Of a DNA stretch of 53,560 bases, positions 39,657 to 51,908 are shown piece after piece. This stretch comes from Reclinomonas americana ATCC 50394 (taxonomy: Eukaryota > Jakobida > Jakobea > Jakobida). The stretch is taken from the NCBI GenBank assembly GCA_048213135.1, contig PS015104.1, forward strand, positions 86,847-140,406, read 5' to 3'. A program made the translations under genes and the position numbers. How positions within the stretch are numbered: the stretch's first letter is position 1; every line of letters starts with the position of its first letter. The notes beneath the pieces were generated by a model. That model did not search any database, was not told the DNA's origin, and saw nothing but the letters and a program-made list of their open reading frames with translations.

Positions 39657-40754
39657 ATGTCCGCGCCATTCTCCCCCCACTCTCTCTGTCTGCACGGACA
39701 CAGCGGCGTCGTGCATGCTGTGGCCATCACCGCCGATGCCCGCCTCATCGTGAGCTCCGGCTCCGACAAGACACTGCGCGTGTGGTCTCGTCGAGGCGCC
39801 GAGGCGCGTCGCATGGAGGTCCCCGACACTGCACACCAGTGCGCAGTCATCACCCCCGACGGCCGCCACCTGGTGACTGCCGGCGACCGTGACAAGACAC
39901 TGCGCGTGTGGTCACTGGCGACAGGAGACCTCGTGCGACAACTGGAGGGACACCGACAAGGCGTGCTCTGCGTGGCCGTCACCAACACGGGCGAGCATGT
40001 GGTGAGCGGAAGCTGGGATTGCACCGTGCGCGTGTGGTCCGTGGAGAGTGGCGAGCAAGTGCGGCTACTGCACAGCCCCGTGCACTTTGTGCGCTCGGTC
40101 GCTGTCACGCCCGACAGTCGCTACATTGTGGCTGGCCGCGCAGACAAGATGCTGCGCGTGTGGCCACTGCTGGAGGAGGAGGAAGTAGGATGGCGCCTAG
40201 GGCGACACGTGTCCGTCGTGTCGTCCGTCGCGGTCTCGCCCGACGCGCAGCTCGTGGTGGCATGCGCGAAAGTTGAGTGGACGGTGCATGTGTGGGCGCT
40301 GGCCACGGGCGAGCTATTACATCGTCTGTGCGGGCACGCTGCAATCGTGTCCGCTGTCGCCGTCACCCCCGATAATCGTTTCGTGGTGAGCGCAAGTGCA
40401 GACGCAACTGTGCGTCTGTGGTCGCTGGCCACGGGACGAGAAGTGCAGCGACTGGAGGCGCACGTAGGGCCAGTCACGAGCATTGCGCTCAGTGCGGATG
40501 GTGAGCACCTGGTCAGTGGATGCGCAGACTCGACTGTGCGCGTGTGGTCCACCCCGCGAGGTCTCGCCCGCGCGGAACTCGATTGCGCACGATTCGCGCT
40601 GCAAGCTGTGCACGAGATGCAATTGGAGGAGGAGGAGGAGGAGGAGGAGGAGGAGGAGGAGGAAGTGCGGTGCTTGGCGGAGATCGTGCTGCGATGCTTC
40701 ATGGTGGAGGAGGCCGAGGTCATTGTGATGATGGTCGCCAGTGACACCACGTGA
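39657..40754 (+). CDS. Seven-blade WD40 repeat protein with acidic tail
   Basis: Apparently one uninterrupted frame from ATG 39657 to TGA 40754, unusual here because neighbours are intron-rich. Seven WD repeats can be counted, each ending TLRVWS, TVRVWS, MLRVWP, TVHVWA or TVRLWS; this is the number for one closed propeller. Blade spacing is regular, about 41-45 residues. After blade 7 comes a helical linker and 13 consecutive Glu encoded by a GAG/GAA run (40627-40665), then a hydrophobic end. Alternatively a short intron could end at the ACAG at 39699-39702, with an upstream first exon; I found no in-phase donor. WD40 propellers are protein-interaction platforms; no specific ortholog is asserted. 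The stop is 52 bp before the next gene's ATG. Confidence 0.85.
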   Translation: MSAPFSPHSLCLHGHSGVVHAVAITADARLIVSSGSDKTLRVWSRRGAEARRMEVPDTAHQCAVITPDGRHLVTAGDRDKTLRVWSLATGDLVRQLEGHRQGVLCVAVTNTGEHVVSGSWDCTVRVWSVESGEQVRLLHSPVHFVRSVAVTPDSRYIVAGRADKMLRVWPLLEEEEVGWRLGRHVSVVSSVAVSPDAQLVVACAKVEWTVHVWALATGELLHRLCGHAAIVSAVAVTPDNRFVVSASADATVRLWSLATGREVQRLEAHVGPVTSIALSADGEHLVSGCADSTVRVWSTPRGLARAELDCARFALQAVHEMQLEEEEEEEEEEEEEVRCLAEIVLRCFMVEEAEVIVMMVASDTT

Positions 40755-40806
40755 CACACCTGTCAATGCCGTCCATCAGCTTAGCCGTTGTGTGAACGCG
40801 CGCAGG

Positions 40807-41478
40807 ATGGAGCTCACTCGGTGCGCGTCTCTCGCCCTCTCTCTCTCTCTCTCTCTGGTGTTTGGTGTTGACTCACTCTTGTTTGTTTGTGTGTCTGTCA
40901 GACTCGACTTTGCGGGTTTCGGTGAGAACGATCCGCCTTCGCTGATTGGGCACTCGGCAAATGTGATCGAACACAGCTTGTTTACCTATGGTGGTGCGTG
41001 AGAGGAGGAGAGGAGCAGGGGAAAGGGGAGAGGGGAGGGGAGAGGAGGGAGGGAGGAAGGGAAGGAAAAGAAGAAAACAAAAGAAAAATAAAGAGAGAAA
41101 GAGAGAAAGAGATGAGAGAGAACGAGCCAAGCAGGAGAGGAGGGAGAGAGAAAGCAGAGAACAGGGGTAGGCTGGGACGGAAGAGACCGAGAGACTGAGA
41201 GAAAGAGACAAGAATAAGGAGCTGGAGAGAGAGGAGAGAAGGGTTGGGAGAGAGAAACTGCAAAGAGATTGAGATTGAGAAGGATGCTTGCAGGCAGACA
41301 GACAGACACGCTGAGAGAGAACAGCGAGAGGGAGAGACTGAGAGTGATCACAGAGTCTCATGCAACCTGACTGTCGCTCGGAACAGAGAAAGAATGAATG
41401 AAAGAATGAAAGAGAGAGAGAGAGAAGGAAAGAAAGAAGGAGAGAGCGTGTGTCAGGCGGACAGACAGACACGAGGGG

Positions 41479-41519
<41 letters not shown>

Positions 41520-44500
41520 GAGAGAGAGAGAGAGAGAGACGACGAAGAAGAGAGAGAGGAGACTGAGAGACGAAGAAGAAAGAAAGAAAGACCTCTTTCT
41601 CCTCCTCCCCCCGCCCCGTCCCCCCTTTGCCTCTCCTCTCTTCCTCCCTCTCACCACCATTCGCATCAGGATGGACCTCTGGTCTCGGCTGCAACGCCGA
41701 CCTCCGCGTGCTGGATCTGGACACCCGCTCGTGGCACGTATTACAGATCGAGGGCCCACACGTTCCACGACCCAGCTACCGTCACGGATCGTTGAGTGCA
41801 CTGACACGCACACACAAAAGGATGCTCATTCACTTACTCGCTGTGTCTATCCGCGCACAGCACGACGATTCTCTCCAAAATGTACCTGCTTGGCGGGTGC
41901 GAACCGCGCTCGAATGGAACACTGCGTCGACACGGCACGCTGTACGAGGTCGATCTGAACACGCTGTCGTCGGTGGCCATTGCCAGCTCGCGCTCCAGTG
42001 CCGATGCACCGCCGCCGTGCAGCAGTCTCACGCTGGAGCACTGTGGCAAGCTGCTGGTGCAGTTTGGCGGCTGGGACGGCAACACCAACAACAGCAACAT
42101 TCACATTCTCGATGCGCGAGTCGGCACGTGGTCACGACCGCCGGTACGTGGCCGGCCACCACTGCCGCGCTGTCGGCACGCCTCGGCGTCGCTGCCGGAT
42201 CAGATGCAGCTGTTTGTGTCGGGTGGCATGGCGCTGGGCGGTCGCACACTGGACGACTTTTACATGTTTGACATGCGCAATCAGTCGTGGCTGACGCTGC
42301 CGTCGCTGCGCACGGGCGGCCACTTGTCGCGCTGCTCGCACACGCTGACGCCCTACCAGGGAGACTTTGTGTGCGCTGGCGGCTATCACCACTCGGAGAA
42401 GGCCGAAGGCATTCTCGGCGACCTCATCTTCTTTGACACCAAGAAGAGCGAGTGGTATGAGCCGCACTTTTCGGAGACCTGCGAGCCGTTCCAGCCGCGG
42501 GAGAGTCACACGTGTTCGTCAGGTAAGACAAAAATGAGGGAAAAGTGAGGGAAAGGAGTGGATTGTGTGACCGTTTTCTTTCTTGATTTTGCCTGCTCTC
42601 TTTTTCTCTCTCTCGCACTACATCATGTGCAACATGACTTCTGCCATTTGCAGTCTATTCACCTCCGAATCAGATCTACCCACCTTGGATAACACCTCGC
42701 GCATCACCGTGGCATCTGTTTGTCTTCTCTGTTTCTTTTCTATCGCCGTCATTGCTTGCCACGAATTTCCTTGACTTTCCATTGGTATTTTGTCGGCTTT
42801 GCTGTTTCTCATCGCTCTCTCTCTCTCTCTCTCTCTCTCNNNNNNNNNNNNNNNNNNNNNNNNNNNNNNNNNNNNNNNNNNNNNNNNNNNNNNNNNNNNN
42901 NNNNNNNNNNNNNNNNNNNNNNNNNNNNNNNNNNNNNNNNNNNNNNNNNNNNNNNNNNNNNNNNNNNNNNNNNNNNNNNNNNNNNNNNNNNNNNNNNNNN
43001 NNNNNNNNNNNNNNNNNNNNNNNNNNNNNNNNNNNNNNNNNNNNNNNNNNNNNNNNNNNNNNNNNNNNNNNNNNNNNNNNNNNNNNNNNNNNNNNNNNNN
43101 NNNNNNNNNNNNNNNNNNNNNNNNNNNNNNNNNNNNNNNNNNNNNNNNNNNNNNNNNNNNNNNNNNNNNNNNNNNNNNNNNNNNNNNNNNNNNNNNNNNN
43201 NNNNNNNNNNNNNNNNNNNNNNNNNNNNNNNNNNNNNNNNNNNNNNNNNNNNNNNNNNNNNNNNNNNNNNNNNNNNNNNNNNNNNNNNNNNNNNNNNNNN
43301 NNNNNNNNNNNNNNNNNNNNNNNNNNNNNNNNNNNNNNNNNNNNNNNNNNNNNNNNNNNNNNNNNNNNNNNNNNNNNNNNNNNNNNNNNNNNNNNNNNNN
43401 NNNNNNNNNNNNNNNNNNNNNNNNNNNNNNNNNNNNNNNNNNNNNNNNNNNNNNNNNNNNNNNNGCCTGTGCGTGTGTTCGGACTTGTTTGTTGTCTGTT
43501 TCCTCTTCTGCTACGCCTCTCTGCCTGTCTCACTGTTCGTGTGCTTGTCGCCGTCCCCGGGTTCTGCTTGCATTATTTCTTTTGTTTCTCAATCCCTTCC
43601 CCTAACCCTCCCTCCCCCTTTCCCCCCTCACAGGCTACGGCGGTCGCAAGCTGCTCTACTTTGGAGGCATGTCAACAGCGGCGCACTTTCAGGACATGTT
43701 CCGCCAGGTCGACTGCATCGAGGCGCCAGACAAGTGGATTCACATTTGTCGGCGCATGAATGGTGCGGCAGAGACACACACCCAATTCCTTCTCTTTTCC
43801 TGTGTTTCTTCTCACTGTTGTCGATTGCAGCCTCCGTGTCACGTGTGGAGCGACAAATGAACCTCACCAGCCTGATGCAACACATGGGACGCGACGTGTC
43901 GGAGCTGGAGCGCCTCGATGCCGAGCAGTTTGAGAAGACAGCACTCCTCGCGGCCTCTCACAGCGGCACGGTCAGCCCAAACAGCACAGCCTCTGCGTCG
44001 ACGGCGCCAAGCTCCGCCGCAGCCGCGCTGGCCGCCCATCCACCGTCACTCTTCCGTCAGCGTGTGCAATCCAAGCAGCGCATCGCCTTTCTGAGCCGCA
44101 CCGAGCGCTTCTGGAACACCTCCGTGGAGAAGATGCAGGAGGCCGTGACACGTCTGGTGAATCCGCTGGCCTCCAATCCGCTGCGCAGATTAGGTCGTCC
44201 GTATTCAGGTGAGCGAGATGGACAGTTTCTGCTTCTTCCGCGCATCGGTTCTCACTGCCCTTCATAGATGGCGCGCTGAAAACGCTGATTTGTGGCCGTG
44301 AGCGTGCTCCCGACGGAACGTTGATGCCGCGCGTCAAGTCTCCACTCACCAGTTCCGAGGATGCGCGAAGGTGCTGCTGCTGCGCCTGTATTCCTGCTGA
44401 TGACAGACTCACTGACTTGATTTCCACCTCCGGCAGGCGCTCCATTGCATCTGGTCAGCAGCGCCGGTCACTGGTGCTTTCGCCACAGCAACGATCGCCG

Positions 44501-47500
44501 TCGCTCACCGGTGGAAGATCGGGAGGTGAGCGAAGAATGCATTCTCTCGACATGGACCGCTGTCACTCACTGAGCTTTGTACAGATGGCCTGCACTCGCA
44601 CAGTGTCGTTGCGTACGGAGTGAATCTGTTGGACCTATCACCTCTTGCTCACTATCCTTCCCCCTGCAGTCGATTGTAGTTGATTCGGTCGCGAGTCCGC
44701 GATCCGACAGCCCCGAGTCGCCGACGACGGCGGCCACCATGGAGGCGATTGGTCGCAGCCAGCAGCCGTCCGCCAATCGACTGCGCGCCGCCGCGGCACA
44801 CTCGCGCTCCATTTCCGCCACTCCCACGTCACGTTTGTGGGCCGCCGACGAGGACCAGCGGCGATCGGCGTCGGTGATCCCACGGCCCTTCACGTCGCCC
44901 ATGTCGACCGAGACGTCGGGAATCGTGTATGTCGACCTCATGTTGCAGCACAAGAGTCCCAATAAGCACGGATCGCGAGTGGAGCCGTTGGACGAGTACT
45001 GCCAGTCGCCGTTTGTGCCGGCAGACGCGTTGGAGGCTGAGGTTTGTGTGAGGACGTGCGCGCTTGGTTGTCTTCTCTTAATGTCATTCTCACAACTCGC
45101 GCGATGCAGCCGTCTGTTGAAAGCGCCAAGGTATGTCAGTCACTGATTTTGTGTGCACATGGCAGAGGCTTACTTACCTTCCTCCATACGCAGTACTTCC
45201 CTGTCGCCCCTGCCGTCACAGAAGAACTCGAGCCAGAGTTTCCACATGCGCGAAGGTCTTTGGCGCGCATTCCTCCCAGTTGTGTGGTTGTGATGCTTTC
45301 CTGACACACCTTGCACACGCAGCCGGGCAGCTGCGGAACACGAGATCATGAACCGACGTGAGAAACGTGCCGAGCGGCTGGAGCTCGAGCGTGAAGAACG
45401 CGCACGACGTGAGCGTACGAATCCGGATCTGTCGCAATTTAAGGTTTGTTTCATCATAATTTCGGTGAAAGCTGCTGCTCTTATATATTGACCTTGTGCG
45501 TTTGTATCAGGTGCCCGACATTGACGACTTTGTCAACACGGAGCGACCTCCCGAGTATTGGGTGGAACGGCTGGAGGCCATTGAGCGGAAACGTGCTGCA
45601 CGTCGAATGGCTCGGAGAAAAGGTGCGCGCGTGCTCGCTCGCTCAACCAACCCCTTGATGAACTGCACGCTCACCTTACCGATGCGCGTTACAGGCCTGA
45701 GTATTCCGTACGATCCCGACGATGATGACACACTGCTCACCAAGGAGCGTCTGGGACCGACAAGCAGTGCCCCGAAGAACATTGCCGTCGATCAGCAGTT
45801 TGTCACGGCTGCGAATGTTGCGTTTGCCGCATGGACCCACTGGAACGAAATGTGCATATTCTCACATCCATTGCGCAGATTGTCAAGCGCGTGGAAGAGG
45901 CGCTTACCTCTGAAAAGGCACGCATGCTGTGGAGAGAGTGGCGTGTCGTGGTTGAAGTTGCTCACGTGTGTGCATCTCCTGCAGGCATTCGACTTTTGGG
46001 TCATTACCGACACTACACGCGTGATCACGGAGCGCATTGCAGGCTACCGGCGCGTGCAGACGGCCAGCACACCCGAGGATGTTGCGTCGCAGCAGTGCTG
46101 CTCCTCGCAGGGCGAATTGTGCTGACCTCGTGGGTGAACAACATTGCAACTAGGTCATGCGCCGGTGCATCCAGCTGGCCGAATCGCTCGCCAAAATGTA
46201 CGCCCTGCAGCAAGACCGCGCCGAGTCGACGAAGGAGCGCAAGAAGGTCGCCGCACGTGCTGGTGTCGCCCGTCGTGTGGCGTTTGAACTGCGCAATGCC
46301 ACGGTGCTGAGTCAAGAGTTTGGTATCCTCCGCACGCACGCATCAGCATTGTTGCATTCGCGCTAAAAATCGATGTTGTTGGCGACAGAGATCCAGATGC
46401 CGCACTGGGGCGCACTGGGCGAGCGTACTCTCACAGCACTGCTGCACGTCGATTCGGGAAGAAGACGGGTGAGGGTGGGCGGGGAGCTCGCTCCGTGTCG
46501 GCGTCACCTGCGCCGGGAGGACGTGGTCGGCTGCCTGCTGGTGAGTGTGGAAGTGGGGAAAGGGAGGAGGGGGAAAGCGAGGAAGAGGGGAAGGAGGAAG
46601 AGGGGAAGGGAGGTAGAGGGGAAGGGATGAGCGGGAAGCGATGGGCGGGGAAGGAAGGGAGAGGGAAAGGTAGGAAGAGGGGAAGGGAGGAGGGGAAAGG
46701 GTTAGAGCGGAAGGGATGAGAAAGGAAAGGGATGAGCGATAAGACCGGGAAGCGTAAGGGAAGAGTGGAAAGGGGGAAGAGGGGAAGGGATGCGAGTGGG
46801 GAAGGTTGAATGAAGAGTGATGAAGGAATGAGAGGGAAGGGTTGGGACGGTATGTGTTGAAAGGAGGGGAGGGTAAAAGATTTGGGGAAAGGGTGAGAAG
46901 GGAAAAGATTGCAGGGGAAGCTAACGGGAGAAGAGGAGGGGAATGGATGAGCGTGCGCAGAGTGAGAGCACACCAATGCAGAACACGGAGTGTGTGATGC
47001 GACAGAAATAAGATCACTTCTCAGCGATTGCAAGGCTGAAGAGTGGACAGCGGGATGTTCGTAGGGAATTCTCTCGGCTGAGGAATATTGGTGTGGAAAG
47101 ACAGGTTAAGCACGAGGTATTGAGTGAGCGGTCAGAGAAGTACCTGTGGGAAAGAAGTGTTGATCCCGAAAAAGACGGCGATCTTCCTCTTCTCCTGCAC
47201 TTTTACTTCTGCTGTATCCGTGTGTACTTTCCCATTGGACTCGTTACTCATGCGCACTCACCACCATCTCTCACGCAGCGGGCGGAGGCGACAAGAGCGC
47301 CTCAAGCTCACGCGCCACCACACCCAAGGAACCGAGCACGCCCACCTCCGCCACCTCCACCTCCTTCTCTCAATTCCTGCCCATCCTCGACCAAAAGCTG
47401 CAGCAACTGAGCATGGCCAGCCACGTACTGCGCAGCTCACTCGGCAGCGGCTCGGCGGACCTGTCGGCAGACCAAGTGGCCAGTCCACTAGTCGGAAGTG

Positions 47501-47625
47501 TGCTGGTCGCCATTGATCGCGACAACAAACCTCCTGCTCGATCGTCCACCCTCGATAAGCCACCATTACTTCCGCATCATGCGCGGTCGACAAGTGGCAA
47601 GCAGCCACCACCAGCAAGAGAATAA
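40807..47625 (+). CDS. Kelch-repeat protein with long Ser-rich and coiled-coil C-terminus
   Basis: ATG 40807. In-phase exons: 40807-40820, 40902-40993, 41670-41790, 41861-42522, 43634-43762, 43831-44208, 44268-44370, 44437-44525, 44585-44607 (23 nt), 44670-45041, 45110-45130 (21 nt), 45194-45255, 45323-~45443, about 45511-45620, about 45695-45816, about 45880-45945, about 45985-46080, about 46154-46331, then a poorly resolved part near 46380-46542 and a last exon about 47281-47625 (TAA). Kelch blades carry FTYGGW, YLLGG, LVQFGGWDG, FVSGGM, FVCAGGYHH and LLYFGGM at regular spacing, making a six-blade propeller. The tail has Ser/Arg-rich low complexity, RREKRAERLELEREERARRE coiled coil, and VPDIDDFVNTERPPEYWVER. 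Its function is probably a scaffold; no catalytic domain is seen. Gap 42840-43464 falls in an intron. Two frames compete near 46440-46540, so the final join is tentative. Confidence 0.8.
40994..41669. repeat. Long purine-tract intron of the Kelch gene
   Basis: Nearly all purine on the coding strand from about 41000 to 41590 (GA, GGA, GAAA words with GACAGACAGACA islands), switching to a pyrimidine tract at 41590-41660 just before the 3' splice site. No coding potential. Confidence 0.85.
42820..43464. other. (CT)n and assembly gap in a Kelch intron
   Basis: CT repeat at 42820-42839 followed by 625 unknown bases (42840-43464). The intron spans 42523-43633. Confidence 0.9.
46545..46975. repeat. 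GGGAAG purine tract
   Basis: About 430 bp of degenerate GGGAAGG/GAGGAAG words inside the last large intron of the Kelch gene. Frames through it are low-complexity only. Confidence 0.85.
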
Positions 47626-47679
47626 AGAGATAACGAACTTGAGCAGGACAACACGTGGTGGTCAGTGATTGAGAGTGGA

Positions 47680-47861
47680 ATGCCTGTGGGAGGAGGTCGA
47701 GGCTATGCCCACTCCAGTGAGCGATGGTGGTGCATGCAGACACCGATGAAAGCCGGTCTCACATGGCTGCTTCTCTCGGCGCTCTTTGTGTTTGTCGTGT
47801 ATGAGGCGCGATGTGGGTCGTCGACGAGTGGATTGCGCAGTGCAGGTGGGTGTGAGAGGGA

Positions 47862-47959
<98 letters not shown>

Positions 47960-49728
47960 NNNNNNNNNNNNNNNNNNNNNNNNNNNNNNNNNNNNNNNNN
48001 NNNNNNNNNNNNNNNNNNNNNNNNNNNNNNNNNNNNNNNNNNNNNNNNNNNNNNNNNNNNNNNNNNNNNNNNNNNNNNNNNNNNNNNNNNNNNNNNNNNN
48101 NNNNNNNNNNNNNNNNNNNNNNNNNNNNNNNNNNNNNNNNNNNNNNNNNNNNNNNNNNNNNNNNNNNNNNNNNNNNNNNNNNNNNNNNNNNNNNNNNNNN
48201 NNNNNNNNNNNNNNNNNNNNNNNNNNNNNNNNNNNNNNNNNNNNNNNNNNNNNNNNNNNNNNNNNNNNNNNNNNNNNNNNNNNNNNNNNNNNNNNNNNNN
48301 NNNNNNNNNNNNNNNNNNNNNNNNNNNNNNNNNNNNNNNNNNNNNNNNNNNNNNNNNNNNNNNNNNNNNNNNNNNNNNNNNNNNNNNNNNNNNNNNCAGC
48401 ATGCTCCCTGCAAGCCTTCCGCGAGCCACCACTGCCGGCGTTCTCCAACTCGACCGCAGCCCTGGATGCACTGGCCGATCGCCTCTTTGCGCCGTACATT
48501 GCGCGACACGCCAACGTGCGAGAGCGCTTCCGCCAGAGTTCCGACGATCCCGCGCTCCGGTTTGTAGTGCTCGACGACCCGGAGGGCGCCGGTCTCGGGA
48601 ACAGCTTGCAGACGGCGGTGTCGGCGTTTGTGCTGGCCGTCCTCACCGATCGCACGCTGGTGCTGCACCCGCGCAGTCAGCGCTTCCGACGACTCTTCGA
48701 TCCGGCCAGCGTCAACTGGGAGCTGCCGGAGCTGAGTGTGGAGCACATGGAGAATCGCAAGCAGGTGCTCACGCTGGACCAGCATCATCCGCACCTGTAT
48801 CAGTCGATGTTGTGCGACGACCTCGACGACTTGTACGGCGACACCAAGTACCTGGTGGTCAGCGGCAATCAGTACTTTGTGGAGCTCATGCGGCACAACA
48901 AGCGCTGGAAGCGGCGCTTTGAGGAGGCCTTTGGCCCCTTCCAGGGTCGCATCTTCCGGCCGGCCATGCGCGCCATGGTGCAACCGACCAAGAAGGTGCA
49001 GGCGCGCGTGGATCAATTCATGCGACGGCACTGGCGCGAGGCCGACAATGTGTCAACCATTGGCCTGCAGATTCGCACCAACACCATGTCGGGATTCGAC
49101 TGGGGCAAGAAGCTCACCACCGATCAGCTGGAGACGTTTTTCAACTGCGTGAAGCGCATCGTGTATGGCGGCATGCTCAAGTCGAGCGACTACCAGGTGT
49201 TTCTCGCCACCGATTCGGAGGCGGTGAGAGACCGGGCCAAGGTGGTGAGTGGCGATGGTCGACGGACATGAAGAAGGGGATGATGTGTGTTTGTGTGCTT
49301 ATGCGAGCGCCTGCAGGTCTTTGGCTCGCGTCTGCTCTACCGCAACATGCCGGTGAAGAGGGACGCCACGGGTGAGGTGGACGCCTTGGTCGATCTGCTA
49401 CTGCTGACGCAGACGGAGCAGGTCAGTGGTCGTCGACTGTGGCAGTCGTGCTGTGTGTTGCCCTCGCTCACTGCGTTGACAGATGTTTGTGTCGGCCGGT
49501 TCGACATTTGGGTGTGCGGCGCACGCGTGGGCGGCGCTGCGACCGTTTGTCATCATGGGCGACGATCAGTGCATGCAAGACGTGAACACCGAGCCCATCA
49601 TGCATCAGTGGGGCAAGGCGCTTGTGCTCAATGCGGATGTGGAGGGTGGCGGCGCCATGTGCATGCCGAGGGAGGAGTTCCAAGACGAGCATGTGATCAA
49701 TCATGTACATCGGTGGAGCTTGGGGTGA
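47680..49728 (+). CDS. Type II membrane fucosyltransferase-like protein (GT37-like)
   Basis: First ATG at 47680; a later Met at 47749 starts just before the signal-anchor LTWLLLSALFVFVVYEA, the layout of a Golgi type II enzyme. After GA repeat and gap 47960-48396 the catalytic region runs 48397-49245, 49317-49421 and 49483-49728 (TGA), all in phase. Motifs: VLDDPEGAGLGNSLQTAVSA (start of the Rossmann-like fold), GLQIRTNT, VFLATDSEAVRDRAKV, DALVDLLLLTQTEQ and MFVSAGSTFGCAAHAW. The GxGN, IR, LATDS and STFG pattern matches GT37 xyloglucan-type fucosyltransferases, which use GDP-fucose. Acceptor unknown. A stem-region exon may be lost in the gap. The ATG is 54 bp after the Kelch gene stop. Confidence 0.78.
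47866..48396. repeat. (GA)n microsatellite and assembly gap in the fucosyltransferase gene
   Basis: GA tract 47866-47959 followed by 437 unknown bases (47960-48396) immediately upstream of the catalytic exon. Confidence 0.95.
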
Positions 49729-49939
49729 GGGAGAGGGGGTGGAGCACATAATGAATCGAGTGAATAAAGGGAGTGGAAGGGGAGGAGGAGGGGGAGGAGG
49801 GGGAGGAGGAGAAGGATGGGGAGAAAGAAGAATTTGCAGCGGAGGAAGAGAGGGAGCGAAGAGGAAGGGAAGAAACACAAAGGAGAAGGGGACAGAAGAA
49901 GCAGAGCAAGAACAATAAGTCGGCAGAGGACGAGAGAAA
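49729..49939. other. 3' flank of the fucosyltransferase gene, purine-rich
   Basis: GGGAGGAGG-type purine tract directly after the stop. An AATAAA is present at 49763 and AATAAG at 49913, possible polyadenylation signals. Confidence 0.5.
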
Positions 49940-50400
49940 GCGTTAGCGAGACAGACTGAGAACGAGTTCAAGGGACGCAGTCTGAGGAAGAGTTGGTGAC
50001 GACTCGGAGGCACGCAGCGCGAGAGAACGAGCGATGCGACGAAGAACGCAAGGAAGACAGCATGCAATTAAGAGCGCCACAATAGTTCGCCAACGACGAC
50101 AGGAGAGTGCGTGTGTGTGCAAGGGAGAGAAAGTGTTTGCGCGACAGACTGGGAACGAGTTCAAGGGACGCAGTCTGAGGAAGAGCAAGAGAGGACTCGG
50201 AGGCGAGCAGCGCAAGTGAAAGAGCGACGTTGAGCGACAAAGGAAGACGTCATGCTGGCAGAAGAGCACGCCACAACAGTTAACGACAGGAGTGCGCAAG
50301 AGAGGCGAGGCAAGCAGTGCGAGTGACCGAGCGATGATAGCGCGCAACTGTTCGCCAACAATGACTGGAATGCGACGGAGTGAATGATGGAAGCTCACAA
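49940..50400. repeat. Imperfect ~193-bp tandem repeat
   Basis: ACAGACTGAGAACGAGTTCA and the following GGGACGCAGTCTGAGGAAGAG at 49951 recur at 50144 (ACAGACTGGGAACGAGTTCA...), an offset of 193 bp. Downstream landmarks (AACGACGACAGGAG at about 50089, AACGACAGGAG at about 50281; GAGCGATG at about 50028 and 50329) also recur, giving roughly 2.3 units. No coding frame is maintained. Confidence 0.8.
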
Positions 50401-50565
50401 GGTACCACAAGTGATGAGCGATGAGAGCAAGACAGAGGATGACAACACAATGAGGAGAAGAGCAAGCAACAGCACAAGGAGCATCTGAGAACAAGGGTGA
50501 TTCTCCGAGCAACAAAATGCAATCAGTTTGCACAGGAAAAAAACATTCACAACGCGGGTTCACTC

Positions 50566-51847
<1,282 letters not shown>

Positions 51848-51850
51848 GTG

Positions 51851-51908
<58 letters not shown>

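Noticed and set aside
40121-40766. 212- and 149-residue minus frames over the WD40 gene
   Set aside because: Antisense shadows of the WD40 coding sequence; they have no independent domain.
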